A stretch of 62,329 nucleotides of DNA from Agrobacterium genomosp. 13 str. CFBP 6927 (GCA_900012615.1 LT009756.1:633288-695616); one strand, 5' to 3'; shown: positions 8,888-17,846, counted from the stretch's first letter. Made by a program: numbers and translations. Notes: generated from the sequence alone by a model not told the origin.

Positions 8888-10708
8888 TCAGCTACGGCCG
8901 AAGAGCCGTTCTATATCGGAAAGTTTCAGTTCGATATAGGTCGGGCGACCGTGGTTGCACTGGCCGGAACCCGGCGTGTTTTCCATTTGCCGCAGAAGCG
9001 CATTCATCTCCTCCGGCCGCATGCGCCGGCCGGAGCGCACGGAACCGTGGCAGGCCATGGTGGCGGCAACATATTCCAGCTTGTTGGCAAGCGTGGAGGC
9101 GGCATCCCATTCGGCAATCTCGTCGGCAAGCTGGCGCACCAGCCCCTGCACATTGACTTCGCCCAGCATGGCGGGCGTTTCCCGCACGGCGACCGCGCCC
9201 GGCCCGAAACGCTCGATTACGAGGCCCAGCGCATCAAAACCGGCGGCATGATCCATCAGCCGGTCGCAATCCTCTTCCGGCAGGTCGATGATCTCTGGAA
9301 TGAGCAGCACCTGCGATGGCGGACGCTGGGAATGCAGCGCATTGCGCATTTCCTCGAATACCAGCCGCTCATGCGCTGCATGCTGATCGACGATGACGAG
9401 GCCGTTTTCCGTCTGCGCGATGATGTAGTTCTCGTGCAGCTGCGCCCGTGCCGCCCCCAGCGGATAAAGCACCGCTTCTGGCGAGGGGCTTGCGGCGGCC
9501 TCGTAAGTCTCCCTCGGCTCGGCCCGCGCCGTCGGCATGGTAATGTCGGAAAAGCGCGACTGCACGGCCTCCGAAAATTGCGTTCCGCTGGAAACGGCAA
9601 GCGGCCGGGAAGGAGAAGTCGCGGCGGACCATGTCGCGGACGGAGAAGGCCGGAGATTGGACGGGCTGTAACCCGGACGGAAGGCGCTCATCATCTGGCT
9701 CGCACCCGTCGTCGCCGCCCTGTCACCGTCGCGCGTCAGCGCCTGCCGGATCGCGCCGACGATCAGCCCGCGAATGAGGCCGGGATCGCGGAAACGCACG
9801 TCGGATTTTGCCGGATGCACGTTCACATCCACAAAGGCGGGGTCGAGCGTGATGGACAGCACCGCGACCGGATATCGCCCATGCGGCACGGTTTCGGCAT
9901 AGGCGCCGCGAATGGCAGATAAAAGCAGCTTGTCCTGCACCGGGCGGCCATTGACGAAGACATATTGATGCGCCGAGTTGCCGCGATTGAAGGTCGGCAC
10001 GCCGGCAAAACCGGTCAGCGTCACATCCTCGCGCCCGGCATCGATTTCGATGGCGTTGTCCTTGAACTCCGCGCCGAGGATTTGCGCCATGCGGGCGAGA
10101 TGATCGTCACCGGTCGAAGGGATTTCGAGCGTGGAACGATCGGTGCCCGATAGCACGAAGCGGATATGCGGAAAGGCGATCGCCATGCGCTTGACGACCT
10201 CGGTGATGGCGGCCGCCTCGGCGCGTTCCGTCTTCAGGAACTTCAGCCGCGCAGGCGTGGCGAAGAACAGGTCGCGCACCTCGACGATGGTACCGGCATT
10301 CGAGGCGGCGGGCCGTACGTCAGAAACCTTGCCGCCGGTCACGGAAATGACCGAACCCTGTTCAGCGCCCTGTTGGCGGCTGGTAATCGTCAGCTTGGCG
10401 ACCGAGCCGATGGAGGGCAGCGCCTCGCCGCGAAACCCGAGCGTGCGGATATCGTCCAGCGTATCGGAAATCTTCGAGGTGCAGTGACGCCGGACCGCAA
10501 GTTCCAGATCGGTGGGCGACATGCCGGAGCCATTGTCGGTAATCCGCACCAGCCCCTTGCCGCCGCCCGCCGTGGCGATCTCGATCCGCGTCGCGCCGGC
10601 GTCGATGGCGTTTTCCACCAGTTCCTTCGTGGCGCTGGAGGGTCTTTCGATGACCTCGCCGGCGGCGATCTGGTTGATGAGGGTTTCTGAAAGCTGCTTG
10701 ATGGCCAT
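8888..10708 (-). CDS. mutL: DNA mismatch repair protein MutL
   Basis: 606 residues. The N-terminal GHKL ATPase has [26 protein letters not shown] (Mg-binding Glu/Asn), DNGSGM and [11 protein letters not shown] transducer domain follows, with [14 protein letters not shown] Pro/Ser-rich linker lies around residues 340-400. The C-terminal dimerisation domain has [20 protein letters not shown] and [11 protein letters not shown]. The DQHAAHE motif near residue 430 resembles the DQHA(x)2E endonuclease motif of MutL proteins from bacteria lacking MutH, and CNHGRPT the second metal-binding motif, so nicking activity is plausible. The start at ATG 10708 (MAIKQL) fits the family; ATG 10717 is an alternative. 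Confidence 0.95.
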   Translation of the reverse strand: MAIKQLSETLINQIAAGEVIERPSSATKELVENAIDAGATRIEIATAGGGKGLVRITDNGSGMSPTDLELAVRRHCTSKISDTLDDIRTLGFRGEALPSIGSVAKLTITSRQQGAEQGSVISVTGGKVSDVRPAASNAGTIVEVRDLFFATPARLKFLKTERAEAAAITEVVKRMAIAFPHIRFVLSGTDRSTLEIPSTGDDHLARMAQILGAEFKDNAIEIDAGREDVTLTGFAGVPTFNRGNSAHQYVFVNGRPVQDKLLLSAIRGAYAETVPHGRYPVAVLSITLDPAFVDVNVHPAKSDVRFRDPGLIRGLIVGAIRQALTRDGDRAATTGASQMMSAFRPGYSPSNLRPSPSATWSAATSPSRPLAVSSGTQFSEAVQSRFSDITMPTARAEPRETYEAAASPSPEAVLYPLGAARAQLHENYIIAQTENGLVIVDQHAAHERLVFEEMRNALHSQRPPSQVLLIPEIIDLPEEDCDRLMDHAAGFDALGLVIERFGPGAVAVRETPAMLGEVNVQGLVRQLADEIAEWDAASTLANKLEYVAATMACHGSVRSGRRMRPEEMNALLRQMENTPGSGQCNHGRPTYIELKLSDIERLFGRS

Positions 10709-11074
10709 GATCGTCATTTTCGCGGATTCGCTGCGGCTTCGAAAGCAAAAAACCGGCGTCGCGGACATTTGCACATGTTTTGCGGTCTTTCGGGCATTTG
10801 ATCATTTCGCTCAACATGGCGTTAAGCGTTAATCCGCCTTTAATCGACCCTGGTTATGGTGTGGCGGCTTGAAATGATCGCAGGAACGAGGCCCCCCTGG
10901 CCGGGTGGTGTGTGACGTCGACTATGGGTGAACGTCATCTTCTCCTCAAGACTGCTTCAAGTGGCGAACCCTGATGTCTCTTTTTCGGAATTTATCGTTT
11001 CATCCCGGCATCCGCTTTGGACGATTCCAATAGAAACATAAGCCTGACCCTTTAAAACAGGCGGGAGTTTGCAG
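10709..11074. other. Intergenic region mutL / PAS-REC gene
   Basis: 366 bp between two divergent genes. It contains one exact CtrA consensus (annotated separately). A 16-codon frame beginning at ATG 10924 has no ribosome site and is not called. I see no tRNA or structured RNA. Promoters for mutL (-) and the PAS-REC gene (+) must lie here. Confidence 0.5.
10829..10843. promoter_or_regulatory. CtrA-type binding site
   Basis: Exact TTAA-N7-TTAA (TTAATCCGCCTTTAA), the full consensus for the alphaproteobacterial cell-cycle regulator CtrA, situated 232 bp before the PAS-REC gene and 120 bp before mutL. At the base composition of this DNA fewer than one exact match is expected in the whole window, which gives it weight; binding is an inference. 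Confidence 0.5.
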
Positions 11075-12736
11075 TTGAGTGATTTGGCGTCCTCTGGCGC
11101 GGGCGTTCATACGGTGATGCTTGATGCCCTTTGCGACGCGCTTGGCGCGGCGATAGTCGTTTACGACCGTAACGATCACATTATTTTCGCAAGCCGGAAA
11201 CTCTTGAGTTTTTTTCCGCTCCAGGAGGGCGTTGTCGGACCGGGCGCGCGGCTGCGCGACTATCTGAGCGCGCTCTACGATTGTTATCTTCTGGAGGCGG
11301 AAAGCCTGGCCGCCAACGCCCGCCAGCTCGGGCGGGAGGAATGGATCGGCGAGCGGCTGGCGCTGCACTGGAAGGAGCGCTCGGAAAAGACCGAGCGGCT
11401 GAAGGGGGAACGCTTCCTGCGTTTCGTCATGAACCGCCTGCCTTCCGGTCTCGGCATCAGCGTTGTTGCCGATATTTCCGAACAGAAGAAAAGAGAAGAA
11501 CAGTGGCGCATCGACCTCGAACGCGTCCAGCTGATCGAGGATATTCTCGATAATCTGCCATTTCCGGTCTTCGTCAAGGATCGGAACATGGCCTATGCGG
11601 CAATCAACAAATCCGCCTGCGCCATGGTCGAGACCAGTGCCGAAGCTATTCTCGGCCGAACCGTTTTCGATCTCCATTCGCGTGAGGTTGCGGGGCGGAT
11701 CGATATCGCCGATCGCATGGTGCTGGACAGCGGCACACCGAGCGTCATTCCCGAAAGAGTGAGACGCCTGAATGGTGAAGAAGTCCTGACGATTACCCGC
11801 AAGCAGCGTGTGGGCAGGCCCGGCCGATATTTTCTGGTGACGACGATGGAGGATGTCACCGCGCTCGCCACCATCGACGCAAACGGCATGCCCGTCATTC
11901 CCTCGCTCGAGCACGTTGCCTTCGTTTCCTCCACCTATGGCAAGGATGATGAGCGCGATGCCAGAAGCGGCCTGCTGAAGAGCAAGGCGGTGCTGGTCGT
12001 ATCTGAAAACGGGCGTTTCGGCGAAGCCGCCGGTCGCCTGTTGACCGCGGGCGGCATGGACTTCGCCGTCGTGACGGGCGAAGAAGAACAGCGCAGTTTC
12101 ATCGATGTCGCCGCCTCGGCCGGCGTCACCATCGATGTTGTCGTGGTGGACGCGCAGATGAGCGTCGCCTGTCTCGATATCGCCGAAGCCCACGGCCTGC
12201 CCGTCGTCACCATCGAGGAGGACGAGATAGGCGCGTCGCTGCTGCATTATCTTGCCGTTGGCCTCAGCTCTTCTCCCAGGGAAAAATCCTCTGAGGAGGA
12301 CTGGGAGATCATGACGGAAGACCTGCCCAAAATGCTCAAGACCGGCGGCGTCTGCGAGATACTTCTCGTTGAGGACAACAGGGTCAACCAGATCGTTTTT
12401 TCGCAGATACTCGAGGGCCTTGGACTATCCTACCGGCTCGCCACCTCCGGCGAAGAAGCCTTGCGTCTTTTTGCGGAACAGGCGCCATCCGCGGTTCTGC
12501 TCGATACGACGCTTGCCGATATCGACGGTTTTGAGGTTGCCCGCCGTATGCGCGGCCTTGCCGGCGACAATCGCATTCCCATTGTCGGCGTCATAACGCA
12601 CGCCTTCGAAGGCGATCTCGACAAGTGTCTGGCTTCGGGCATGGAAGACATGCTGCTGAAACCCGTCAGTCCCGATATGGTCGAGGCCGCTTTCCTGCGC
12701 CTTTTCAGCAAGGATGACCTGCGGCTTCAAGCCTGA
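11075..12736 (+). CDS. PAS-PAS-REC-REC signalling protein without kinase domain
   Basis: About 553 residues starting at TTG 11075 (GGGAG 7 nt upstream; ATG 11117 is an alternative). Order: PAS domain 1 (~15-110; AIVVYDRNDHIIFASRKLL), coiled linker, PAS domain 2 (~155-265; ILDNLPFPVFVKDRNMAYAAINKSAC), a degenerate receiver-like domain (~300-390; KAVLVVSENGRFGEAAGRLL), and a complete C-terminal receiver (~430-550) with LLVEDN acidic pocket, phosphoacceptor Asp477 in LLDTTLADIDGFEV, the conserved Thr in VITHAF and Lys in LLKPVS. There is no His phosphotransfer or ATPase domain and no DNA-binding output, so it must be phosphorylated by another kinase or act as an adaptor. It lies upstream of a c-di-GMP gene on the same strand. 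Confidence 0.85.
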   Translation: MSDLASSGAGVHTVMLDALCDALGAAIVVYDRNDHIIFASRKLLSFFPLQEGVVGPGARLRDYLSALYDCYLLEAESLAANARQLGREEWIGERLALHWKERSEKTERLKGERFLRFVMNRLPSGLGISVVADISEQKKREEQWRIDLERVQLIEDILDNLPFPVFVKDRNMAYAAINKSACAMVETSAEAILGRTVFDLHSREVAGRIDIADRMVLDSGTPSVIPERVRRLNGEEVLTITRKQRVGRPGRYFLVTTMEDVTALATIDANGMPVIPSLEHVAFVSSTYGKDDERDARSGLLKSKAVLVVSENGRFGEAAGRLLTAGGMDFAVVTGEEEQRSFIDVAASAGVTIDVVVVDAQMSVACLDIAEAHGLPVVTIEEDEIGASLLHYLAVGLSSSPREKSSEEDWEIMTEDLPKMLKTGGVCEILLVEDNRVNQIVFSQILEGLGLSYRLATSGEEALRLFAEQAPSAVLLDTTLADIDGFEVARRMRGLAGDNRIPIVGVITHAFEGDLDKCLASGMEDMLLKPVSPDMVEAAFLRLFSKDDLRLQA

Positions 12737-12913
12737 AATTCCGCTGCCACGGCAAGAGACAGGCGGAAATTGACCGCTGTCAGGCTCATTTTGACCGAAG
12801 CTTTGGGCTTCCCGGAAAACGCTGCCCGCATTTTTCGGTTCGCGGCTCTATGGCTTTTTTAATACTTGCCCTGCATTGTGAGCGCAATCACACAGGATTC
12901 ACGAGATGCAGGA

Positions 12914-14266
12914 ATGAAACGGCCAGAGCCGCAAGCGTTGCAGGTCAGCCAGAACGAGCTGCAAGCGATGGCTTACAGCGATCCTTTGACGGGGCTCGGC
13001 AACCGCTACCGTCTGCGAGACAAGATTCGCATGCTTGCGAGCGAACGCTCCAGCGATCCCGCACCCTTCACGGTCGGCATCGCGAATATAGACGGCTTCA
13101 AACCCATCAACGATCTTTTCGGCGTGCAGGCGGGCGACGAGATTCTGTGCCAGGTGGCGCATCGCCTGAAAGCCTGCATTCCCGATGGCGCTGTCGTGAC
13201 GCGCCATGACGGCGATGAATTCGCTTTCGTGCTGCCGCTGGTCTTCGAGCGCACCGGCGCCGAGCGCGTCGGCAACATGATCAAGGACGTGCTGTCCGCT
13301 CCTTACGATCTCGGCGATCGCAACGTCCGGCTTTCCTCTTCCTTCGGTTTTGCCATCTACCCTTTTGCCGGCGATGATTTCGAGGATCTGCTGAAAAGCG
13401 CCGAGACGGCGCTTTACCGGTCCAAGCGGCGCGGCCGCGGCCAGATAACGGTCTATTCGCGCGAGATAGCGCAGGAGATGAAGCGCGCCACCCAGTTGGA
13501 ACAGGCTCTGCGAAACGCCATCATCACCGACGCGATCGATGTGCATTTCCAGCCCATCGTCAGGCTGGAAGAGGCCAAAGTCATCGGTTTCGAGGCGCTT
13601 GCCCGCTGGAACGACCCTGATCTCGGCTTCGTATCGCCCGCCGTTTTTGTGCCGCTGGCTGAAGAAAGAGGTTTTATCGACGCTCTTTCGGAAGCCCTGC
13701 TCAGGAAGGCGGCGGAAGCAGCCCTGTTCTGGCCGCGCGAGCTTTTCCTGTCCTTCAACCTGTCCTCCGCGCAGCTGATGGATCCTGGCACGGCGGACAA
13801 TATTCTCTCTATCCTGTCGCGTGTCGGTCTCGACCCACATCGGCTGGAGCTTGAAATCACCGAAACGGCTGTCATGACCTCCGCCGATACCGCGCAGCGC
13901 ATCATCAGCGAATTGCAGAGTGCGGGTGTTCGCATCTCCCTCGACGATTTCGGTACCGGCCAGTCGAGCCTTGGCCGCCTGCGCGACTTCACCTTCGATA
14001 AGGTCAAGATCGACCGTGCCTTCGTTTCCCGCATCAGCAGCGATCGCCCTTCGGAACACATCATCAAGGCCATCGTCGCCATGTGCGAAGGTCTCGATCT
14101 CGAAGTGGTGGCCGAGGGTATCGAGGAGCGTGCGGAAGAGGAAAAGCTGCGCGCGCTCGGCTGCGCCATGGGCCAGGGCTATTTTTACGGCCGCCCCGCC
14201 GATGCCGCCGCCACCCAGCGTTACCTGCACGAGAATTATCGCGAGATTCTCTCGGATATTCCTTGA
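12914..14266 (+). CDS. GGDEF-EAL c-di-GMP protein, likely phosphodiesterase
   Basis: About 450 residues with no membrane segment or sensor domain. The GGDEF domain (~20-175) starts at SDPLTGLGNRYRL; its signature is DGDEF (residues 99-103) instead of GGDEF, so cyclase activity is doubtful. The EAL domain (~195-440) keeps the catalytic set: FEALARW (226-232), FNLSSAQL, ELEITETAV, LDDFGTG, KVKID, AEGIE and GQGYFYGRP. I infer a c-di-GMP phosphodiesterase, perhaps GTP-activated through the GGDEF domain. The start is uncertain: ATG 12914 is the first family-like start; a TTG at 12866 is also in frame. It follows the PAS-REC gene by 177 nt and may be part of the same pathway. Confidence 0.88.
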   Translation: MKRPEPQALQVSQNELQAMAYSDPLTGLGNRYRLRDKIRMLASERSSDPAPFTVGIANIDGFKPINDLFGVQAGDEILCQVAHRLKACIPDGAVVTRHDGDEFAFVLPLVFERTGAERVGNMIKDVLSAPYDLGDRNVRLSSSFGFAIYPFAGDDFEDLLKSAETALYRSKRRGRGQITVYSREIAQEMKRATQLEQALRNAIITDAIDVHFQPIVRLEEAKVIGFEALARWNDPDLGFVSPAVFVPLAEERGFIDALSEALLRKAAEAALFWPRELFLSFNLSSAQLMDPGTADNILSILSRVGLDPHRLELEITETAVMTSADTAQRIISELQSAGVRISLDDFGTGQSSLGRLRDFTFDKVKIDRAFVSRISSDRPSEHIIKAIVAMCEGLDLEVVAEGIEERAEEEKLRALGCAMGQGYFYGRPADAAATQRYLHENYREILSDIP

Positions 14267-14339
14267 GAGGGCGGCGGCCTGGCTGCGACGTTCTTTGGTA
14301 CATCAGTCTAAGATTTATGTGTCGGTGCATCCCCACAAC

Positions 14340-14456
14340 CCTCATTCCTGTGCCTGTCACAGGAATCCAGCCGACGCGCGTCTGCGCGGCGGGAAGAGTC
14401 TTTTCAGCCCAAGGACTTGGGCTGGCTAGATTCCTGTGACAGGCATAGGAATGAGG
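14340..14456. repeat. Mosaic palindromic repeat, copy 1
   Basis: A 117-bp element bounded by 28-bp inverted arms (14340-14367 and 14429-14456, one mismatch, core CCTGTGACAGG). The interior carries a ~60-bp core with CCAGCCGACGCGCGTC at its left end and AGCCCAAGGACTTGGGCT at its right end. The core is shared, in opposite orientation, with the element at 25504-25618, whose arms have a different sequence. No ORF. Confidence 0.8.
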
Positions 14457-14478
14457 GGAGGGCGGAGCGTGCTACGCC

Positions 14479-15366
14479 TCACAACCTGTAAAGCGGCTCG
14501 AACCGGCCCTTCACTTCAATCCCAAGCTCGAATGTCTTTCCATGCTGCGGATTGGCGGCAATGGCGTCGTCGTCGAGATTTTCGCGCGCGGATGTGACGA
14601 GAAGACGGGACGCATCGGGGCCGATGAAGGCCGGGCAGGTGGTCTGCCCTGCCGGCACCAGATAGCGTTCAATATGATTGCCGTTGGCATCGTAACGATC
14701 GACCGCACCCATGCCCCAGCGGGCGTTCCAGATGTGCCCTTCCGCATCGCAGACCGAGCCGTCTATGCCGCCATCGATACCGGCGGAATCGACCAGCACT
14801 TCGGCCTTGCCCGAGGGAAGACCCGTCTTGGCATCCAGAGGCACCCGCATCAGCTTGTTGACCTTGGTGTCGACGTAATATCCGGTCGCGCCATCGGGAG
14901 AAAAGCAGATCGAATTCGGAATGCTGATCTCGGCAAACAGCGTCGTCACCGTGCCTTTGGCAACGTGGTAGATGCTGCCCGCGCCGGTTTCCGCCTTGCG
15001 GCCCATGGTGCCGATCCAGAGCGCGCCGGAGGGATGCATGCGTCCGTCATTGGAACGATTGCCGGGCAGGTTATTTTCCAGTTCCGCATGCAGTGTCAGA
15101 ACGCCTGTTGCCGTGTCGCGCAGGAAAAGGCCGTCATCGGAGGCGATCAATTGTTTGCTGTCGCTGATCTTGGCCAGCGCACTGCCCATGAAGGGCAAGG
15201 CGTGCACGGTTTTGCGGCCGGAAGCGAGATGCAGTTCATGCAGCTCCCGCTCGACAATATTAAACCACCAGGCGGTGCCGGTCGCGGCGTCAAAGGTCGG
15301 GCCTTCGCCAAGCGTCATCGGCGTTTCATCAAGAACACGTCCGGCAAAGGGGAAAACGGTTGCCAA
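14479..15366 (-). CDS. SMP-30/gluconolactonase-family sugar lactonase
   Basis: 295 residues, a six-bladed beta-propeller lactonase. Family motifs: LGEGPTFDAATGTAWWFNI with the metal-binding Glu, NDGRMHPSGALWIGTMG with Asn/Asp, SIPNSICFSPDG with the second Asn, and GSVCDAEGHIWNARWG with the catalytic Asp region. It opens sugar-acid lactones; the neighbouring dgoA/dgoK suggest galactono-lactone or a similar aldonolactone. I chose TTG 15366 because GGAGG sits 8 nt upstream and the dgoA stop lies just before it; the longer frame (to 15417) would overlap dgoA. It is the last gene of the minus-strand operon. Confidence 0.88.
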   Translation of the reverse strand: MATVFPFAGRVLDETPMTLGEGPTFDAATGTAWWFNIVERELHELHLASGRKTVHALPFMGSALAKISDSKQLIASDDGLFLRDTATGVLTLHAELENNLPGNRSNDGRMHPSGALWIGTMGRKAETGAGSIYHVAKGTVTTLFAEISIPNSICFSPDGATGYYVDTKVNKLMRVPLDAKTGLPSGKAEVLVDSAGIDGGIDGSVCDAEGHIWNARWGMGAVDRYDANGNHIERYLVPAGQTTCPAFIGPDASRLLVTSARENLDDDAIAANPQHGKTFELGIEVKGRFEPLYRL

Positions 15367-15370
15367 GCTC

Positions 15371-16000
15371 TTATCCTCCGATTGCGGCGTCATAGGCAGA
15401 AAGCGTGACAGTGGCACGTTCCCGAACCTCCGCCGCCGTCATGCCGGGCTTGTAGAGACTGGTTCCAAGCCCGAAAGCAAGGATGCCGGCCTTTGTATAT
15501 TCGCTGAAATTCTTGTCCGACACACCACCGACGGCAGCAATGACCAGATCCTTCGGCAGGATTGTCCTGATCGCATTGATGCCGGCGGGGCCGATGATGC
15601 TGGCGGGGAAGAATTTCAGCCCCGTCGCCCCGGCCTTTGCCGCAACCAGCGCCTCGGTGGGCGTCAGAACGCCCGGCATCGTCACCATGCCCTTGACGCG
15701 CGCGGCGACAATCACGTCCGCATCGGCATTGGGGCTGACCATCAGCTTGCCGCCGGCTGCATCAAGCGATTCCACGTCTTCCACACTCAGCACGGTGCCT
15801 GCGCCGATCAGGCAATCGGCGGGCGCCATCTTCGCGGCGATCTCGATCGAACGGAACGGATCGGGCGAATTGAGCGGGATTTCGATGGCGCGGAAACCGG
15901 TCTCGATCAGCGCGCCGACGACGCCTTCGGTTTCCTCGGGTTTCAGACCGCGCAGAATGGCGATCAGCGGATATTTTATGGAAGGGAAGGGGATACGCAT
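15371..16000 (-). CDS. dgoA: 2-dehydro-3-deoxy-6-phosphogalactonate aldolase
   Basis: 209 residues, the size of the KDPG/KDPGal class I aldolase barrel. It has IAILRGL at strand 1, AIEIPLNSPDP with the catalytic-site Glu, IGAGTVLS, FFPASIIGP in which the Schiff-base Lys precedes (GLKFFPAS), and VGGVSDKNF. The IPLNSPDPF region is typical of DgoA rather than Eda. It cleaves 2-dehydro-3-deoxy-6-phosphogalactonate into pyruvate and glyceraldehyde-3-phosphate. It lies 78 nt after dgoK and its TAA is 4 nt from the lactonase start, indicating one operon. Confidence 0.92.
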   Translation of the reverse strand: MRIPFPSIKYPLIAILRGLKPEETEGVVGALIETGFRAIEIPLNSPDPFRSIEIAAKMAPADCLIGAGTVLSVEDVESLDAAGGKLMVSPNADADVIVAARVKGMVTMPGVLTPTEALVAAKAGATGLKFFPASIIGPAGINAIRTILPKDLVIAAVGGVSDKNFSEYTKAGILAFGLGTSLYKPGMTAAEVRERATVTLSAYDAAIGG

Positions 16001-16078
16001 GGTGTTTCTTTCGTCCTGAAGCGGAATGGCGACAAGTGCGAGCGGTTTTCGCGAGAAATTCCGCTCACACTATATGAT

Positions 16079-16993
16079 TTAGGGCCAGATGGCATTTGCA
16101 GCGGCCAGCAATCCGCGCCGCACGGCCTCGTCTGCATCGATGACCGTATATTGAATGTCCAGGGCCGCGAATGCACCCTCGTAAAGCGCGCCAAGTGCGC
16201 CGGAGCCGATCAGCACCACCGGCGTATCCCGGCTTGCGGTGGAATGCGCGCCGGCAATTTCCAGCCCGATCATGATGCCGGAAAGCTTGGCCTTGGCATC
16301 GGTTGCGCCAAGACCATGCAGCAATTGCCCGGAGCGCAGGGTGAACAGGCGGTTGGTCGCCAGCTGCGGATTGGCGTAGATGTCGCGCACGGCCGCCTTG
16401 AAGGTCTCGTGTTCGCCATTAAAGGCTTCGGCCTCGGCCACCGCATGGGAAAGGATTGTCTGCTTGGAGATGACCTCGAAGAGTTCGCCGGTCATGAACG
16501 TGGCAAAGCCGGTAACGTCGCCGCCCTTGACCGTCACCCATTTGGAATGCGTGCCGGGCATGCAGACCAGCTTTTCGCCGGCGTCGGCGGAAGCAAGTGC
16601 GCCGAGCAGCTGTGTTTCCTCGCCGCGCATCACATCAGGCGCGTTTTTATCCCGCTGCGCCAGCCCCGGCAGAATACGAACATCCCGCGCCTGACCCGGC
16701 ACGCGGACCGCCCCTTCGAGAACTGCAGAAAGCGATGCCGGCACGTCGATATAGCCAGCCTCTACCCAGCCCTGCCGCGCACCCGCCATGCCGCAGACGA
16801 GAACCGGCAGGTTTTCCGGTGCGCCGATGGCGTCGAGATGCGATTGCAGCACATCGGCAAAGCCGGTGCGCATGGCTGTCGTCATGCCTTCCGCACTTCT
16901 GCGCTCATTCAGCACCGCGCCCGACCGGCTGAGCAGCCACAGCCGGAAACTGGTCGTGCCCCAGTCGACGGCGATAAAAGCGGGTTCAGACAT
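16079..16993 (-). CDS. dgoK: 2-dehydro-3-deoxygalactonokinase
   Basis: 304 residues, ASKHA fold. The N-terminal phosphate loop FIAVDWGTTSFRLWLL is diagnostic, followed by GMAGARQGWVEAGY and MPGTHSKWVTVKGG, all typical of DgoK. It phosphorylates 2-keto-3-deoxy-galactonate to the substrate of DgoA. The ATG at 16993 overlaps the stop of the upstream SDR gene (TAATG), a tight translational coupling, so the longer in-frame extension is rejected. Together with SDR, lactonase and DgoA this builds most of a De Ley-Doudoroff route; the galactonate dehydratase is not in the window. Confidence 0.92.
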   Translation of the reverse strand: MSEPAFIAVDWGTTSFRLWLLSRSGAVLNERRSAEGMTTAMRTGFADVLQSHLDAIGAPENLPVLVCGMAGARQGWVEAGYIDVPASLSAVLEGAVRVPGQARDVRILPGLAQRDKNAPDVMRGEETQLLGALASADAGEKLVCMPGTHSKWVTVKGGDVTGFATFMTGELFEVISKQTILSHAVAEAEAFNGEHETFKAAVRDIYANPQLATNRLFTLRSGQLLHGLGATDAKAKLSGIMIGLEIAGAHSTASRDTPVVLIGSGALGALYEGAFAALDIQYTVIDADEAVRRGLLAAANAIWP

Positions 16994-17763
16994 TATAACA
17001 GGCCTCCGTCTACGATTATGGATTGCGCCGTGATGGCGCTCGATGCCGATGATGCGAGAAACAGGCACGGCCCCGTCAGATCGGCGGCAATGAGCGTGCG
17101 CTTGAGACATTGCCGTGCCGTGGTTGCGGCAATCCCGTCATCCGTCAGCCACAGTTCCTTCTGCCGCTCCGTCACTATCATCCCCGGCAGCAGCGTGTTG
17201 ACGCGGATGTTTTCCGGCCCCAGCCTGCCGGCAAGGCTTTTCGTCAGGCCGATGATGCCGGCCTTGGCCGCCGCATAGGAGGGAAGATCGCCCATGTTCA
17301 GCAGGAACGAGATCGAGGAGAAATTGACGATGGACGCGTCTTTTGCCTGCCGCAGATGCGGCAATGCCGCCTGGACCGTGAAGAACATCTGCTTGAGATT
17401 AACCGCCTGATTGGCGTCCCAATAGGCTTCCGTCACGGTATCGATGTCGTGGCGGTCGTCCCATGCGGCGTTGTTGACCAGCACCTTAATACCGCCTGTG
17501 GCGGATGCCGCCGCCTCCACCGTCCGCCCGATCGCGGGAATGTCGCTGAGGTCGGTCTTGAAAAAATGGACCGGGTGAGGCGCCGTTTTTGACAGCCGCT
17601 GGACAAGCGCCAGGCTGGGCTCTTCCGCGATGTCGATAAAGGCGACCTTCGCCCCCTGCATCGCAAAGGCCTCCACCAGCGATGCGCCGATGCCGGAGCC
17701 GCCGCCGGTGACCAGCACGCCGGCGTCCTTGAGGTCAGGGAAATGGGCTTGCGTCATCGGCAT
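16993..17763 (-). CDS. SDR-family oxidoreductase, probable sugar dehydrogenase
   Basis: 256 residues, classical short-chain dehydrogenase: TGGGSGIG (NAD(P) binding, residues ~20-27), D in FIDIAEE after strand 2 (favours NAD+), NNAA, the catalytic Ser in NFSSISF, YAAAK (Tyr and Lys), and the C-terminal IIVDGG. The lead position in the dgoK-dgoA-lactonase operon suggests that it oxidises a sugar such as D-galactose to the lactone. Two ATGs (17763, 17757) are possible. The gene is divergent from an IclR regulator and its promoter region holds the perfect palindrome at 17789. Confidence 0.9.
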   Translation of the reverse strand: MPMTQAHFPDLKDAGVLVTGGGSGIGASLVEAFAMQGAKVAFIDIAEEPSLALVQRLSKTAPHPVHFFKTDLSDIPAIGRTVEAAASATGGIKVLVNNAAWDDRHDIDTVTEAYWDANQAVNLKQMFFTVQAALPHLRQAKDASIVNFSSISFLLNMGDLPSYAAAKAGIIGLTKSLAGRLGPENIRVNTLLPGMIVTERQKELWLTDDGIAATTARQCLKRTLIAADLTGPCLFLASSASSAITAQSIIVDGGLL

Positions 17764-17788
17764 CGTCTCGTCAATTGAGGGCTTGATT

Positions 17789-17824
17789 GTTCCATTATAT
17801 GGAACTAGATTTTACTAAATGGAA
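17789..17824. promoter_or_regulatory. Putative IclR operator (palindrome plus extra half-site)
   Basis: GTTCCATTATATGGAAC at 17789-17805 is a perfect inverted repeat (7-bp arms, 3-bp centre). A further ATGGAA half-site at 17819-17824 lies exactly 20 bp from the first right half-site, so on the same helical face. It sits in the 83-bp gap between the divergent SDR and IclR genes, as expected for autoregulation and control of the sugar-acid operon. IclR-family sites commonly read TGGAA-TTCCA. Binding is inferred. Confidence 0.6.
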
Positions 17825-17846
17825 TTATTCTCTTGGCGTCACGCTT

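Noticed and set aside
10924..10974. 16-codon frame in the mutL upstream region
   Set aside because: ATG without a ribosome-binding site; no evidence of expression.
11000..12247. 415-codon minus-strand frame opposite the PAS-REC gene
   Set aside because: The + strand frame has PAS and receiver motifs; the antisense product has none.
14972..17278. 768-codon open frame on the + strand opposite the dgo genes
   Set aside because: It runs antisense to dgoK, dgoA, the SDR gene and part of the lactonase, all with clear family motifs. Its product is rich in Arg/His/Gln and low in recognisable domains, as expected of a shadow in GC-rich codons.
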